A stretch of 32,256 nt of DNA from an uncultured Saprospiraceae bacterium (GCA_938015415.1 CALLPK010000109.1:1-32256), one strand, 5' to 3'. Positions 8,184 through 16,935 are shown, counted from the first letter of the stretch. Numbers and translations are program-made. The notes: generated from the letters alone by a model not told the origin.

Positions 8184-8546
8184 TTACATCGCCTGGTCTA
8201 GTTTCTGATAAGGCTGAATGCAACGCAAAGAAACGGCCTTATTGCATTCTTTTACTTTGCTTCGACCCGTTAAACAAAGGAGATCCTGAAATTGATCCTT
8301 CGCAATGGCCAATAGTTCTTCGGGACGATGAAGGTCGCATAACACACCATCTAATAACCATAACTTTAAAGTGTAGCTGAGGGTCAGCATCTCATTATAA
8401 TGATACACTAAATCGTTATTGATCAAGCTGTAGTCCAGGCGCTTTCTACTTTCCAGAAGTCCCTGGACCCACTGAATTTCCTGATCCAACAGCATATCTA
8501 TTTTTTGTATTTCATCTTCAATCTTAGAACATACTGAAACTATCAT
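8184..8546 (-). CDS. Hypothetical helical protein
   Basis: A 120-residue protein I do not recognise. It is predicted all-helical and contains six cysteines, four of them in the C-terminal half (LLCLTGRSKVKECNKAVSLRCIQ). There is no signal peptide, lipobox or membrane helix. The first 40 residues (IEDEIQKIDMLLDQEIQWVQ) are acidic and amphipathic. It faces the META lipoprotein gene tail to tail and is divergent from the GNAT gene at 8686. Function unknown; it is accepted as a gene because of its length, its codon use and the absence of a better frame on either strand. Confidence 0.55.
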   Translation of the reverse strand: MIVSVCSKIEDEIQKIDMLLDQEIQWVQGLLESRKRLDYSLINNDLVYHYNEMLTLSYTLKLWLLDGVLCDLHRPEELLAIAKDQFQDLLCLTGRSKVKECNKAVSLRCIQPYQKLDQAM

Positions 8547-8685
8547 AAGTCATTTTTATATGTTTTAATTCCTTAATATAAACGAACACTTCTACATCTT
8601 AGTTCATTTTATAATATATTATTTTGCAAAATATTTAATACTTTCACATAAAAAACTGACAATCAATAACTTAAATCTATTTTTC

Positions 8686-9231
8686 TTGCAAAGAATTCAT
8701 TTAACCACCAAAAGATTACGCCTTTTTCCACTCGATGTTCAGCACAAAGATGCTTATTACTTACTCATTTTTGAAAATAAAGAAGAGCTGAAAGAGAGCT
8801 TTCCCATTACGGTACTTAATACAACAACCCCTGCGAAAACGAGAATTTACCTAAAAAACCTACAAGAAAACTGGTTACAAGATAAAGGTGGAAAACTCGG
8901 TATCTGGCTGGATACAACACTGATAGGAATGATCATGATTAAAAATATTGACTGGAGTATTCCCAAATGTGAACTGGGTTATTTCGTAGGAGCAGCGTTT
9001 TCCCGTAAAGGCTATGCCACCGAAGCTCTCAAAGCTATCCTGAATTATTGTTTTAATGACCTAAATTTTGCCAAAGTCTTCGTACGCGTCATCGCTACCA
9101 ATACTGCCAGCCTAGCACTCGCCGAAAAATGTGGATTTATCCGGGAAGGCTATCTCAAAGATGAGTACCGAACGGGTGATCAACAACTCGTCGACCTGGT
9201 CTACTTTGGGATTTTTCCAGAAGAGATTTGA
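8686..9231 (+). CDS. GNAT family N-acetyltransferase (RimJ/RimL-like)
   Basis: A 181-residue GNAT acetyltransferase that would transfer acetyl from acetyl-CoA to an amine. It belongs to the RimJ/RimL/SpeG-like subgroup: N-terminal LTTKRLRLFPLDVQHKDAYYLL, a CELGYFVGAAFSRKGYATEAL acetyl-CoA loop (about residues 95-115, Q/RxxGxG/A type RKGYAT), and the C-terminal hallmark NTASLALAEKCGFIREGYLKDEYR. Such enzymes modify ribosomal protein N-termini, aminoglycosides or small amines; the substrate is not predictable. The start used is TTG, because no ATG lies upstream in frame and starting at a later codon would remove the first strand of the fold. The gene ends shortly before a hexanucleotide microsatellite. 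Confidence 0.85.
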   Translation: MQRIHLTTKRLRLFPLDVQHKDAYYLLIFENKEELKESFPITVLNTTTPAKTRIYLKNLQENWLQDKGGKLGIWLDTTLIGMIMIKNIDWSIPKCELGYFVGAAFSRKGYATEALKAILNYCFNDLNFAKVFVRVIATNTASLALAEKCGFIREGYLKDEYRTGDQQLVDLVYFGIFPEEI

Positions 9232-9303
9232 GGTTTTGCCATTAAATATGAATAAAATTAGAACAACCAGCTCGCTGACAATCTTCTCTAACCCTACGGA
9301 AAC

Positions 9304-9345
9304 ATTCCTATTCCTATTCCTATTCCTATTCCTATTCCTATTCCC
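9304..9345. repeat. ATTCCT hexanucleotide microsatellite
   Basis: Six perfect ATTCCT copies (9304-9339) and a seventh ATTCCC copy, ending three nucleotides before the ABC permease stop codon. It lies between the convergent 3' ends of the GNAT and permease genes. Confidence 0.95.
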
Positions 9346-9347
9346 AT

Positions 9348-11882
9348 CTACCTCCCCCGTAACACCTCCAGCGGCGGCTTGTTCAACACCTCCCGGCTAT
9401 TCAATAAGCCAATCAAAACCGTCAATCCCGTAATCGTAAAAAACACAATAAAAGGCGGTGACCAATCTGGCTGAAAAGGAATATCAAAACTATATTTTGC
9501 CAACAACCAACTTCCCACAAAAGACAACCCAATCCCCGTCAGTGTCGCCAGCGCACCTAACATAAAGTACTCCAGTAAATTGATTAATAATATCTGTCGG
9601 CTCTGCGCTCCGATCGTTCGCAACAATACACTCTCTTTTATTCGCTGATACTTACTTAGTACTACAGAACTAATCAGCACCAACAGTCCTGTCAAAATAC
9701 TAAACAAGGCCATAAACCGGATCACAAAAGATACTTTCCCCAGTACATCTTCTACAGATTTTAAAACTGCCGATAAATCTACCACGGATACGTTCGGAAA
9801 ATTTTGAATTAATTTTTGTTGAAATTTAGCGGACTGTTCGATGTTGGCCGTTCGTGATACAATTACATTAAATTGTGGGGCCCGTTCCAAAACACCTTTT
9901 GGAAAGACCACAAAAAAATTGGTCTGTAATCTTCCCCAGTCAATTTTCCGGGCACTACCCACTACTGTCTCGATCATCGCTCCTTGTACGTTAAAAGTTA
10001 GTTTTGAACCAATCTCCACGTCCATATCCTCCAGCATATTTTCACTGACCGAGACGTAGATCGTTCCGTCTTCCGCCTTTTCTCCGCTCCATTCACCTTC
10101 TATCACCTCTTCCGATTCGATCAACGTATCGCGATAGGTTACCCGATATTCCCGGTTAAAAACCCAGCCCCGGGGCGAGCGAGTCGTATCTTCCTTCATT
10201 TCCATTTTAGTCATTCCATCTATCTCCGCCAGTCGAATCGTCACAATGGGTACCTCCTGAATAATAGGCATCGTAAATTCTTTGGTCAGATCCGCTACCT
10301 GTGCTTGTTGGTCGGGCTGAATATTAAATAGAATCATATTGGGCTGATCTCCCGATCCGGTAAATTCTACTTGATTTAGTAATAAACCCTGTACAAAAAA
10401 CAAGGTCGAAATCAATGCCGATCCCAAGCCGATTGAAACCACTAAAATTAAGGTCTGATTCTGCGGCCGGTAGAGATTCGCAATACCCTGCCGCCAGATA
10501 TAACTCCAACTGACGGGAAAGAATTTCCGTACCAAAACCATCAGCAGTTTGGCCACGCCCGTCAACAACAAGAATGCTACGACAATCGCAATTGGAAAAA
10601 CCATCGCTACGATCCCGTTTTCAGTCTGCCAAAACGTAAAACCCGCTACAAACAAAAAGATCACCACGTATACCAGCCACCGTAGCCAGTCCTGCTTGCT
10701 CGTATCCTGCTCATAAGAAGCATTCAGCGTACGCAGCGGTGAGGTTTTACGAATCGCCAGTAAAGGCAAAACTGCGAACAAAAGTGAAATCGACAATCCG
10801 GTAAACATTCCACTAAAAATAGAAGACCAGGAAATATTTGCACTCACATTTTCTACGGGCAAAAAATCACTTAACACCTTAGGCAGTAAAACCTGCAAAC
10901 CACTCCCAAGTATCGCTCCCAGCACTGCTCCAAAAAATCCTAGCACCGCAATTTGTAATAAAAAAATTAAAAATGCCTGCCGTCCACTGGTCCCCATACA
11001 ACGTAACACTGCTACCACGGAAAGCTTGTCCTTGACGTAAATATGTACTGCACTCGCCACCCCGATACAGCCGAGTAATAAAGCAATAAAGCCTACTAGA
11101 TTCAGAAAGATAGCCATATTTGAGAAAGCCGCGCCGATACTTTCTTTTCGTCTTTCGACCGTCGTCCAGCGTATGCCGCTGCTTTGCATAGTGGTTTCCA
11201 GACTATCTACCAATACTTCTACATCCTGACGCTCCGCTACTTTAAAGAAGTACTGATATTCGATCCTGCTTCCTGGCTGAATCAGTCCGGTGCCATCCAG
11301 GTATTTTTGTCCAATAAAAATCGCAGGTGCAACCGACGACGCAATACCCGATCTTCCTGGTACCGACTTTAAGCTCCCCACAATTTCAAAAGTGAGATTT
11401 CCCACTTGAATGGAGTCGCCCGTTTGTACATCAAATTGTAAAAGTAAGGTTCGGTCAACCAACGCTTTTTGATCGTTTCTGATTTCTTCCACTGCGCCAA
11501 GTGGTTCGGTATTAAAATTTCCGTAAAAAGGATAATTACCTTCCAAAGCAGAAATTTGCGCGAGTCTCGTTCCTCCATTTTTTGGAAACAATACCATCGA
11601 TACAAAATCAGTTGTTTGCGCTCGCTCCCCTTCGATGAGTTCCAGCGCCGTCCGCAAAGAATCGGTCATTGGTCGGTTGGCTTCCAGCTTCAAATCCGCT
11701 CCCAATAAGGTTTTTGCCTCCCGGTTGATGTCTGCCTGTAAATTTTCACTAAAAGAATTAATGGCCACCAGCGCGCCAATTCCAAGAATAATCGAAGAGA
11801 TAAAGAGGAGTAAGCGGCCTTGATTGCGGCGACTATCACGCCATGCCATTTTTAAGAGCCAGGAAATTCCGGGTTGGGTCAT
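9348..11882 (-). CDS. FtsX-type ABC transporter permease (YbbP-like)
   Basis: An 844-residue inner-membrane permease of the FtsX/MacB superfamily in the YbbP (COG3127) architecture. It has one N-terminal helix (about residues 24-44), a large periplasmic domain (about 45-250), three helices (about 255-380), a central pair (about 402-450), another helix (about 478-502), a second periplasmic domain (about 505-705), and three C-terminal helices (about 710-732, 752-785, 800-822). Both FtsX cores are present: VVAVLRCMGTSGRQAFLIF and SVLLRTIGAQSRQILLINL. Such permeases work with a YbbA/LolD-like ATPase in lipid or lipoprotein handling or mechanotransmission. No ATPase gene lies next to it here. A good promoter lies upstream. 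Confidence 0.9.
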   Translation of the reverse strand: MTQPGISWLLKMAWRDSRRNQGRLLLFISSIILGIGALVAINSFSENLQADINREAKTLLGADLKLEANRPMTDSLRTALELIEGERAQTTDFVSMVLFPKNGGTRLAQISALEGNYPFYGNFNTEPLGAVEEIRNDQKALVDRTLLLQFDVQTGDSIQVGNLTFEIVGSLKSVPGRSGIASSVAPAIFIGQKYLDGTGLIQPGSRIEYQYFFKVAERQDVEVLVDSLETTMQSSGIRWTTVERRKESIGAAFSNMAIFLNLVGFIALLLGCIGVASAVHIYVKDKLSVVAVLRCMGTSGRQAFLIFLLQIAVLGFFGAVLGAILGSGLQVLLPKVLSDFLPVENVSANISWSSIFSGMFTGLSISLLFAVLPLLAIRKTSPLRTLNASYEQDTSKQDWLRWLVYVVIFLFVAGFTFWQTENGIVAMVFPIAIVVAFLLLTGVAKLLMVLVRKFFPVSWSYIWRQGIANLYRPQNQTLILVVSIGLGSALISTLFFVQGLLLNQVEFTGSGDQPNMILFNIQPDQQAQVADLTKEFTMPIIQEVPIVTIRLAEIDGMTKMEMKEDTTRSPRGWVFNREYRVTYRDTLIESEEVIEGEWSGEKAEDGTIYVSVSENMLEDMDVEIGSKLTFNVQGAMIETVVGSARKIDWGRLQTNFFVVFPKGVLERAPQFNVIVSRTANIEQSAKFQQKLIQNFPNVSVVDLSAVLKSVEDVLGKVSFVIRFMALFSILTGLLVLISSVVLSKYQRIKESVLLRTIGAQSRQILLINLLEYFMLGALATLTGIGLSFVGSWLLAKYSFDIPFQPDWSPPFIVFFTITGLTVLIGLLNSREVLNKPPLEVLRGR

Positions 11883-11917
11883 ATTTTTAAATCTTCTGAG
11901 TTAAATGTAAGCGTACA

Positions 11918-11948
11918 CAAAAGTATACATTTAAACAGGAGAACAAAA
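11918..11948 (-). promoter_or_regulatory. Promoter of the ABC permease gene
   Basis: On the minus strand TTTTG (11944-11948) is followed after 18 nt by TACTTTTG (11918-11925). Both boxes and the spacing match the Bacteroidota consensus TTG-N17-23-TAnnTTTG; the ATG lies 35 nt further on. Confidence 0.7.
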
Positions 11949-11976
11949 CGCCCCAATGAATGATATAGTTTAAAAC

Positions 11977-13470
11977 TTATTGCTTAATAATCTTTCCAGT
12001 TTGTACGGGTTGTTTTTGATCGATAATTTTATAGAAATAATTACCTGGTGTTAACTGGCTAATATCTGTTTCTTTGTCTAAAATCTGATCTTCTAAAACT
12101 AATCTACCTGCGCTATCAAAAAGTCGGATGGATGGTGCGATGATCCGGGTACCTCCATACGTAAATCGTAGTACGTCACGGGCCGGATTGGGATACACCA
12201 AAAATTGCTGAACTTTGATCGCCGATGTCTCTTCATCCGTACCAGTCATAAAGTCAATATTTCCTTCTTTGTCTAGCTTGATAAAATACATATCTCCTTC
12301 CCCCGCCAGATTCTCTGCCTCGTTATAGCGATAGACTAACAGCAGGACTCCTTCATCTTGCGTAGCTAAAATCTTCATTGGATAATAGGTAGCGTCAAAA
12401 CCCAAATATTGAGTCCAGTTTTCCGTACCGTTTACATGGACGTTATGGATAGAAATAAAATTAAAACAAGAGTCTTGTGGATAATCAAAAGTTAGACAAG
12501 GTTCATAAAGATTACTAAAATAAATACAACTGGTATCAATCATATCCATCGCACGAAACCCTCGGGCAACAAAAGCCGAATCGGGGGAAAAGCTTTGATA
12601 AATCACCTTCAACGAAGAATCAGGTTGAACACTGACTAATTGGCTAAAATACTTTCGCTCTAATGTAATTGGATCTCTAGACTGACCAGCTCCGGATAGC
12701 AACCATTGATTATCTGGTAATAAGATGTTACTATTGTTATTAATAATAATATTCTCTGCACTAAGATTAAATCCCTCTGAAAATCCAGACCAATCTGCGG
12801 GCAAATCCATAATTTTTCCGGTCAAACGAACAAATATTCGGTAGCTACTATCTGGAAGCTGTACAAAATCATCTGCGAACGGCTCACCAGAAAAGGTGGC
12901 TAAATTCAAAAGATCACCACCCAGGCTATATTCCGCTAGAAAAATACTCGAAGCTGGGATACTACCATATCCACCAATAAAAACCAAGTTACCATCAAAA
13001 TTAAGAATAGAGTTGAGAGACCAGACGATATTGGGGGCATGCGCAAAAATATTTCTACTTATCTCATTAAAATTTTCATCAATCTCAATTATAAAATTTT
13101 TACGAAAAGTAGTGAAAGGAGAAAACGCCAGTCCTGAAACAATATATCCACTATCGGTTTCAAATATATCCCAACCCATTAACGTCTCTAGACTATTCTT
13201 CGTCTTAATGGGAAACTCTGCCAAATAATGAAACTTTTCATCTACTAATTTTATAGTCGTATAAATGGAATCTGTTGCCGTTAATACTTCTGCTAACGCT
13301 ACTTCATCCTCCGGAAAATGATAAGTCGATATGTAAATGAAATTACCATTTTCCAGTTCTTTCATCTCTAGAATTAAATCTCGATGGGATGAATTCTCTA
13401 AGGGGAGAAAATTCTGGGCAGTCAAATTAAAAAATAAAAACACGTAGAAGAAAACACAAAAAATTTTCAT
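11977..13470 (-). CDS. T9SS-secreted protein with C-terminal sorting domain
   Basis: A 497-residue exported protein. The Sec signal peptide is MKIFCVFFYVFLFFNLTAQ. The last 75 residues, from about 423, are a type A T9SS sorting domain: FLVYPNPARDVLRFTY, then IRLFDSAGRLV, then DISQLTPGNYFYKI and KIIKQ at the end. Proteins with this domain cross the outer membrane through the type IX system and are attached to or released from the surface. The central 400 residues look like a repetitive beta-rich, possibly propeller-like, fold (recurring strands such as GNLVFIGGYG, DSSYRIFVRL, DNQWLLSGAG); no enzyme motif is visible. gldM and gldN, which build the T9SS, are 4 kb away. Substrate or partner unknown. 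Confidence 0.88.
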   Translation of the reverse strand: MKIFCVFFYVFLFFNLTAQNFLPLENSSHRDLILEMKELENGNFIYISTYHFPEDEVALAEVLTATDSIYTTIKLVDEKFHYLAEFPIKTKNSLETLMGWDIFETDSGYIVSGLAFSPFTTFRKNFIIEIDENFNEISRNIFAHAPNIVWSLNSILNFDGNLVFIGGYGSIPASSIFLAEYSLGGDLLNLATFSGEPFADDFVQLPDSSYRIFVRLTGKIMDLPADWSGFSEGFNLSAENIIINNNSNILLPDNQWLLSGAGQSRDPITLERKYFSQLVSVQPDSSLKVIYQSFSPDSAFVARGFRAMDMIDTSCIYFSNLYEPCLTFDYPQDSCFNFISIHNVHVNGTENWTQYLGFDATYYPMKILATQDEGVLLLVYRYNEAENLAGEGDMYFIKLDKEGNIDFMTGTDEETSAIKVQQFLVYPNPARDVLRFTYGGTRIIAPSIRLFDSAGRLVLEDQILDKETDISQLTPGNYFYKIIDQKQPVQTGKIIKQ

Positions 13471-13483
13471 ATAACTTGATTAA

Positions 13484-13517
13484 ATGTTAGCAGGAATACT
13501 TAGATCCCTGCTAACAT
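13484..13517 (-). terminator. Hairpin between the phase-variable lipoprotein and T9SS cargo genes
   Basis: ATGTTAGCAGG (13484-13494) and CCTGCTAACAT (13507-13517) form a perfect 11-bp stem with a 12-nt loop, 35 nt after the lipoprotein stop on the minus strand. The T-run beyond it is weak, so termination may be partial. Confidence 0.55.
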
Positions 13518-13551
13518 TGAGTAATAGAACATTATAGATATTAACATTTAT

Positions 13552-14521
13552 TTACAAGTGATAAGGTACACCACGAGCAACCCTAGGTGCTGGTCCAGTA
13601 AAAGTAAAATCGGCAGAACATTGTATATTACTATACTCAGTGCAACAAAGTGCATAATCACCAAAAAGATGAATATCTACCAAAACAGGCGTCCCATACC
13701 ATTCGGCACCGCCACCAAGGGGTGGCCATATAGTTGAATAAAAACAATCAATCATTTCTTCAGCTGCAGTAAAAGCCTCGTCAAATTCCTCTGGTTCCAT
13801 AGTTATTCCCTCTGCCTGATACATAAAGTTTGGTCCATTAGGATAACAAGAACTTGGATTTACGATTTCAACTGTTTGAAACCAACTATTATTATCTCCT
13901 AATGCAGCAAGTATACATTCAGTTAAAATCTCTCCAGCAGTTAATGTAGACTCACTCGCCGGCCAGTCTTCACATCCATCTATGTGTAGCGATCCGGCAT
14001 AAATTACCCCTATGGTAAGGTCTGATTGCTGAGCAGAAACAGTATTAAATTTAAAGTCAACTATTTTAGCAGTCTTTCCATTAGTAGCCTCTTCATTACT
14101 AATACTTGTTTGTAATTGGTTAAACTTATTAACCATATCAGCACCGGACATTTTTATGGTCTCACCATCTACGATATTAATAATGGTTAAATTGTATTCA
14201 ATAGTAGTTTCTGATTTCTGTGCAAAATTTACATTATCTACATAATTACTCGCGGCTTCTAGTGTCCAGAGACCTTCGTTTACTTCAGTATCAGGAAAGT
14301 CACTTCTAAGTGTTATTTCACTAACATCTGTATGATTTAAAAACTCTAGAACTTTGGCGGTAGCAACCTCATCACTTTCAATAAAAAGTGGCTTTTCAAA
14401 AAAAATCGGTGTTACGGTAGTCTCTTCTTCGCCACAACTACCTATTGCTAAGAGGGCAAAAACTAGAAGGAAGGAAGGAAGGAAGGAAGGAAGGAAGGAA
14501 GGAAGGAAATCTTCTTTTCAT
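13552..14521 (-). CDS. Repeat-interrupted (probably phase-variable, OFF) surface lipoprotein
   Basis: A broken frame that reads as a lipoprotein. The ATG at 14521 opens MKRRF and enters ten CCTT repeats; in this frame translation stops after 27 residues (TAG at 14438-14440). A shifted frame reads through the same repeats as LPSF units into LLVFALLAIGSC, a typical h-region plus lipobox, then GEEETTVTP and an open frame to 13552. That frame has no ATG, GTG or TTG before the lipobox, so nine or twelve repeats are needed for expression; with nine the product is 321 residues with lipid at Cys28. The mature start CGEEE resembles the acidic export signal of Bacteroidota surface lipoproteins. No domain is recognised; it is Cys-rich near the C-terminus. 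An apparent Met start at 14151 would cut off the first half. Confidence 0.8.
14467..14506 (-). repeat. Ten-copy CCTT tetranucleotide repeat in the lipoprotein signal peptide
   Basis: Exactly ten AAGG units on the plus strand (CCTT on the coding strand), 15 nt after the ATG at 14521. A 4-bp unit changes the reading frame at each slip, as in contingency loci. Confidence 0.97.
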
Positions 14522-14558
14522 GATATAAAATTTAAAGGTTAAATAATTATGTGTAACA

Positions 14559-14566
14559 CAAATATA
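14559..14566 (-). promoter_or_regulatory. -7 box for the repeat-interrupted lipoprotein gene
   Basis: The minus strand reads TATATTTG, matching TAnnTTTG, 37 nt before the ATG at 14521. This supports 14521 rather than 14151 as the real start. Confidence 0.6.
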
Positions 14567-14688
14567 ACATATTAACATTGATATTATAATTAACAATAGA
14601 CAATTTTTAACAAAAAAAATTCATATCTACACTAACAACTTCAAATCCTGTAATATTTCACCATAAATAATGGTTACCTGGTTTTTAT

Positions 14689-14696
14689 TAACTTTG
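14689..14696 (+). promoter_or_regulatory. -7 box for dacB
   Basis: TAACTTTG matches TAnnTTTG and lies 31 nt before the dacB ATG. No clear -33 TTG at the standard distance. Confidence 0.5.
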
Positions 14697-14727
14697 ATAT
14701 ATCAAATACTCGTAAAGACAAATACGT

Positions 14728-16188
14728 ATGCCATACTTATTATTTATAATCTGCTCATTATTTCCTTTGAGTTCCCTACTATCCCAATCCCCCATTCAAA
14801 AAAAAATTGATGCCCTCGCCAGTCATCCCGATCTGACACACGGCCAACTCAGCGTCGCGCTCATAGACATAGCCACCAACAAATTAATCGCCGGACACCG
14901 CGCTAATAAAACCATGATTCCCGCTTCTTCGCTCAAGGTATTAATTACGGGTATTGCTTTAAAAAAATTAGGAAGAGACTACCGTTTTAAAACCGAACTG
15001 GCCTACGATGGGTCTATCACCGCCGATGGAACTTTAAAAGGAAATCTAATCATTCGTGGCTACGGTGATCCGACCCTTGGTTCGCACCATTTTGCGAAAG
15101 CGGAACCTTACGATATTGTTTTAAAAAAATGGACCGATGCCATTCGCCAGGCGGGTATCAAAAAAATTGAAGGATATATCATCGGCGACGCTTCTTATTT
15201 TTCCACGCAAGTGGACGGACGGACCTGGCTCTGGGAAGACCTCGGTAATTATTACGGTGCCGGAGCCTGGGGACTGAATTTTCACGAAAACCTGTATCAC
15301 CTGGACCTTCAACAAAACGGTAAACTCGGTGCTACGCCACCAGTCGTTACGGTTCGCCCCAGCGTTCCCAATTTACATCTGATCAATGAACTGACCCAAG
15401 CCGAAAAAGGCAGTGGAGACAATGCCTACATTTTTGGGGCACCCTACAGCTATACTCGTTTTATTCGCGGTACTATTCCCGTCGGAGCGGAAAATTTCAC
15501 CATCAAAGGTAGTGTACCCGATCCACCTTTTTTTGCCGCTTTTCACCTCATGCAAAATTTAGAAAAAGCGGGGATTACTACGCGGCAGCAGGCGGCGTCT
15601 TTGTATCAGTTAGAACGGGAAAAAGTATCAATTGGCAAAACGACCGTTATTAACACTTATTATTCTCCGACCTTACGGGAAATTGTGAAAGAGACCAATC
15701 TAAAAAGTGTAAACTTATATTGCGAAGCTTTACTCCGACTACTCGGAAAAACTGAAAAAGGGGATGCGGAACCGACCCGGGGATTGGAAGTAATAGTGGA
15801 ATATTTAAATAATAGTGGGTTGCCTGCGGCGGGCCTGTTTCTTACGGATGCCAGCGGATTATCACCCCGCAATTCCGTTTCGGCCCAACACCTGGCCGCT
15901 TATCTCAGTTATTTGAAAAATCAAAATGATATTTTTCCAGACTTTAAAGCTTCGCTCCCCGTGGGTGGAAAATCAGGTGCTTTAAAATATTTATTTAGGG
16001 GAACCGTGGCCGAAAATAAGGTCTTTGCCAAAAGCGGAGGAATGGATCGCGTTCGTAGTTATTCGGGTTATGTACAAAACAAAGCTGGAAAATGGTTGGC
16101 TTTTTCCATTATTGCCAATAACTTTACCGGAAAAAGTGCTACCATGCGCAAAGAAATGGAAAAGCTGATGCTGGCATTTTGTCAATGA
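14728..16188 (+). CDS. dacB: D-alanyl-D-alanine carboxypeptidase/endopeptidase (PBP4, family S13)
   Basis: A 486-residue periplasmic class C penicillin-binding protein that trims the terminal D-Ala of peptidoglycan stems and cuts D-Ala-mDap crosslinks. A signal peptide covers about residues 1-20 (MPYLLFIICSLFPLSSLLSQ). The three serine acyl-enzyme motifs are in order: SxxK as S67-S-L-K70 (IPASSLKVL), SxN as S327-V-N329 (LKSVNLYCE), and K415-S-G417 (VGGKSGALK). The long insert between the first two motifs is typical of S13 enzymes, as are GYGDPTL and LTDASGLSPRNSVS. The next gene starts 24 nt downstream, suggesting a two-gene operon with a lipoprotein methyltransferase. Confidence 0.95.
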   Translation: MPYLLFIICSLFPLSSLLSQSPIQKKIDALASHPDLTHGQLSVALIDIATNKLIAGHRANKTMIPASSLKVLITGIALKKLGRDYRFKTELAYDGSITADGTLKGNLIIRGYGDPTLGSHHFAKAEPYDIVLKKWTDAIRQAGIKKIEGYIIGDASYFSTQVDGRTWLWEDLGNYYGAGAWGLNFHENLYHLDLQQNGKLGATPPVVTVRPSVPNLHLINELTQAEKGSGDNAYIFGAPYSYTRFIRGTIPVGAENFTIKGSVPDPPFFAAFHLMQNLEKAGITTRQQAASLYQLEREKVSIGKTTVINTYYSPTLREIVKETNLKSVNLYCEALLRLLGKTEKGDAEPTRGLEVIVEYLNNSGLPAAGLFLTDASGLSPRNSVSAQHLAAYLSYLKNQNDIFPDFKASLPVGGKSGALKYLFRGTVAENKVFAKSGGMDRVRSYSGYVQNKAGKWLAFSIIANNFTGKSATMRKEMEKLMLAFCQ

Positions 16189-16212
16189 CGCCGAAAAACG
16201 TAATTTTAACGA

Positions 16213-16935
16213 GTGAAAAAATATATCCTTCCTTTACTACTGATGATAATTTTCGCAGGACTTATTTCCTGTGATGACGGTCTTGGTACTCCGAAAAGTG
16301 CCAGTCATACCACTGCGCACGAATACGATCCCAGTATTTCGCAAAATAAACCAGTTACCAGCGGTGACGACATTGATCTGACCCAAAAGGAAAGCAATCG
16401 CTGGATCTGGCAAAAACCAGAACTGGTCATTCGAAAATTGGGAAATCTCGATAACAAAACCGTAGTGGATATTGGAGCAGGGCCTTACGGTTATTTTTCC
16501 TTTTTTATTGCCGGAAAAACCTCAGCAAAAAAAGTGATCGCACTCGACATTGACGAAGAGGCCATCAAATTTATGCAGAATGATGGCCGTAAACTATTAC
16601 CCGATGCCCGCCGCGATAAGTTTGAAACCCGGCTCGTCACCCCCGACGATCCCATGCTGAATCCCAGCGAAGCGGACGTGGTACTTATCGTTAATACGGT
16701 TACGTATTTTATCGACCCAGTAGATTACCTGACCAACTTAAGGCGTGGTATTGCCGATGGCGGTCGCCTCGTTATTATTGATTTTAAAAAAAGAACTACC
16801 CCCATCGGTCCTAATATCTCCGACCGGATTGCGATTGGAGAGCTGGAAATGATTCTCAAAAAAGCAGGATATAGTAATATCGAATTTGATGATCGCACCC
16901 TGGATTACCAATATATTGTTACGGGTTATAAGTAA
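16213..16935 (+). CDS. Lipoprotein-anchored class I SAM-dependent methyltransferase
   Basis: A 240-residue protein joining a lipoprotein signal (MKKYILPLLLMIIFAGLISC, Cys20) to a class I methyltransferase fold from about residue 75. Motif I is VVDIGAGPYGYFSFFIA, the acidic residue after strand 2 is in VIALDIDEEAI, and motif IV/post-motif strands are ADVVLIVNTVTYF and GRLVIIDFKKR. The mature start CDDGLG has acidic residues at +2 and +3, like lipoprotein export signals in Bacteroidota. This is odd because S-adenosylmethionine is not known to be available outside the cytoplasm. The start is GTG; no ATG would keep the signal peptide. It follows dacB by 24 nt and is probably co-transcribed. The substrate is unknown. 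Confidence 0.83.
   Translation: MKKYILPLLLMIIFAGLISCDDGLGTPKSASHTTAHEYDPSISQNKPVTSGDDIDLTQKESNRWIWQKPELVIRKLGNLDNKTVVDIGAGPYGYFSFFIAGKTSAKKVIALDIDEEAIKFMQNDGRKLLPDARRDKFETRLVTPDDPMLNPSEADVVLIVNTVTYFIDPVDYLTNLRRGIADGGRLVIIDFKKRTTPIGPNISDRIAIGELEMILKKAGYSNIEFDDRTLDYQYIVTGYK

Noticed and set aside
9131-9433. Frame with a FLFLFLFL stretch
   Set aside because: The stretch comes from the ATTCCT microsatellite; the frame overlaps two real genes and has no other protein-like part.
13552-14151. 199-residue gene starting at Met 14151
   Set aside because: The same frame stays open upstream through a lipobox into the CCTT repeat, so 14151 is an internal methionine.
14354-14542. Plus-strand frame with KEGRKEGRK repeats
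   Set aside because: It is only the reverse reading of the AAGG microsatellite inside the lipoprotein gene.
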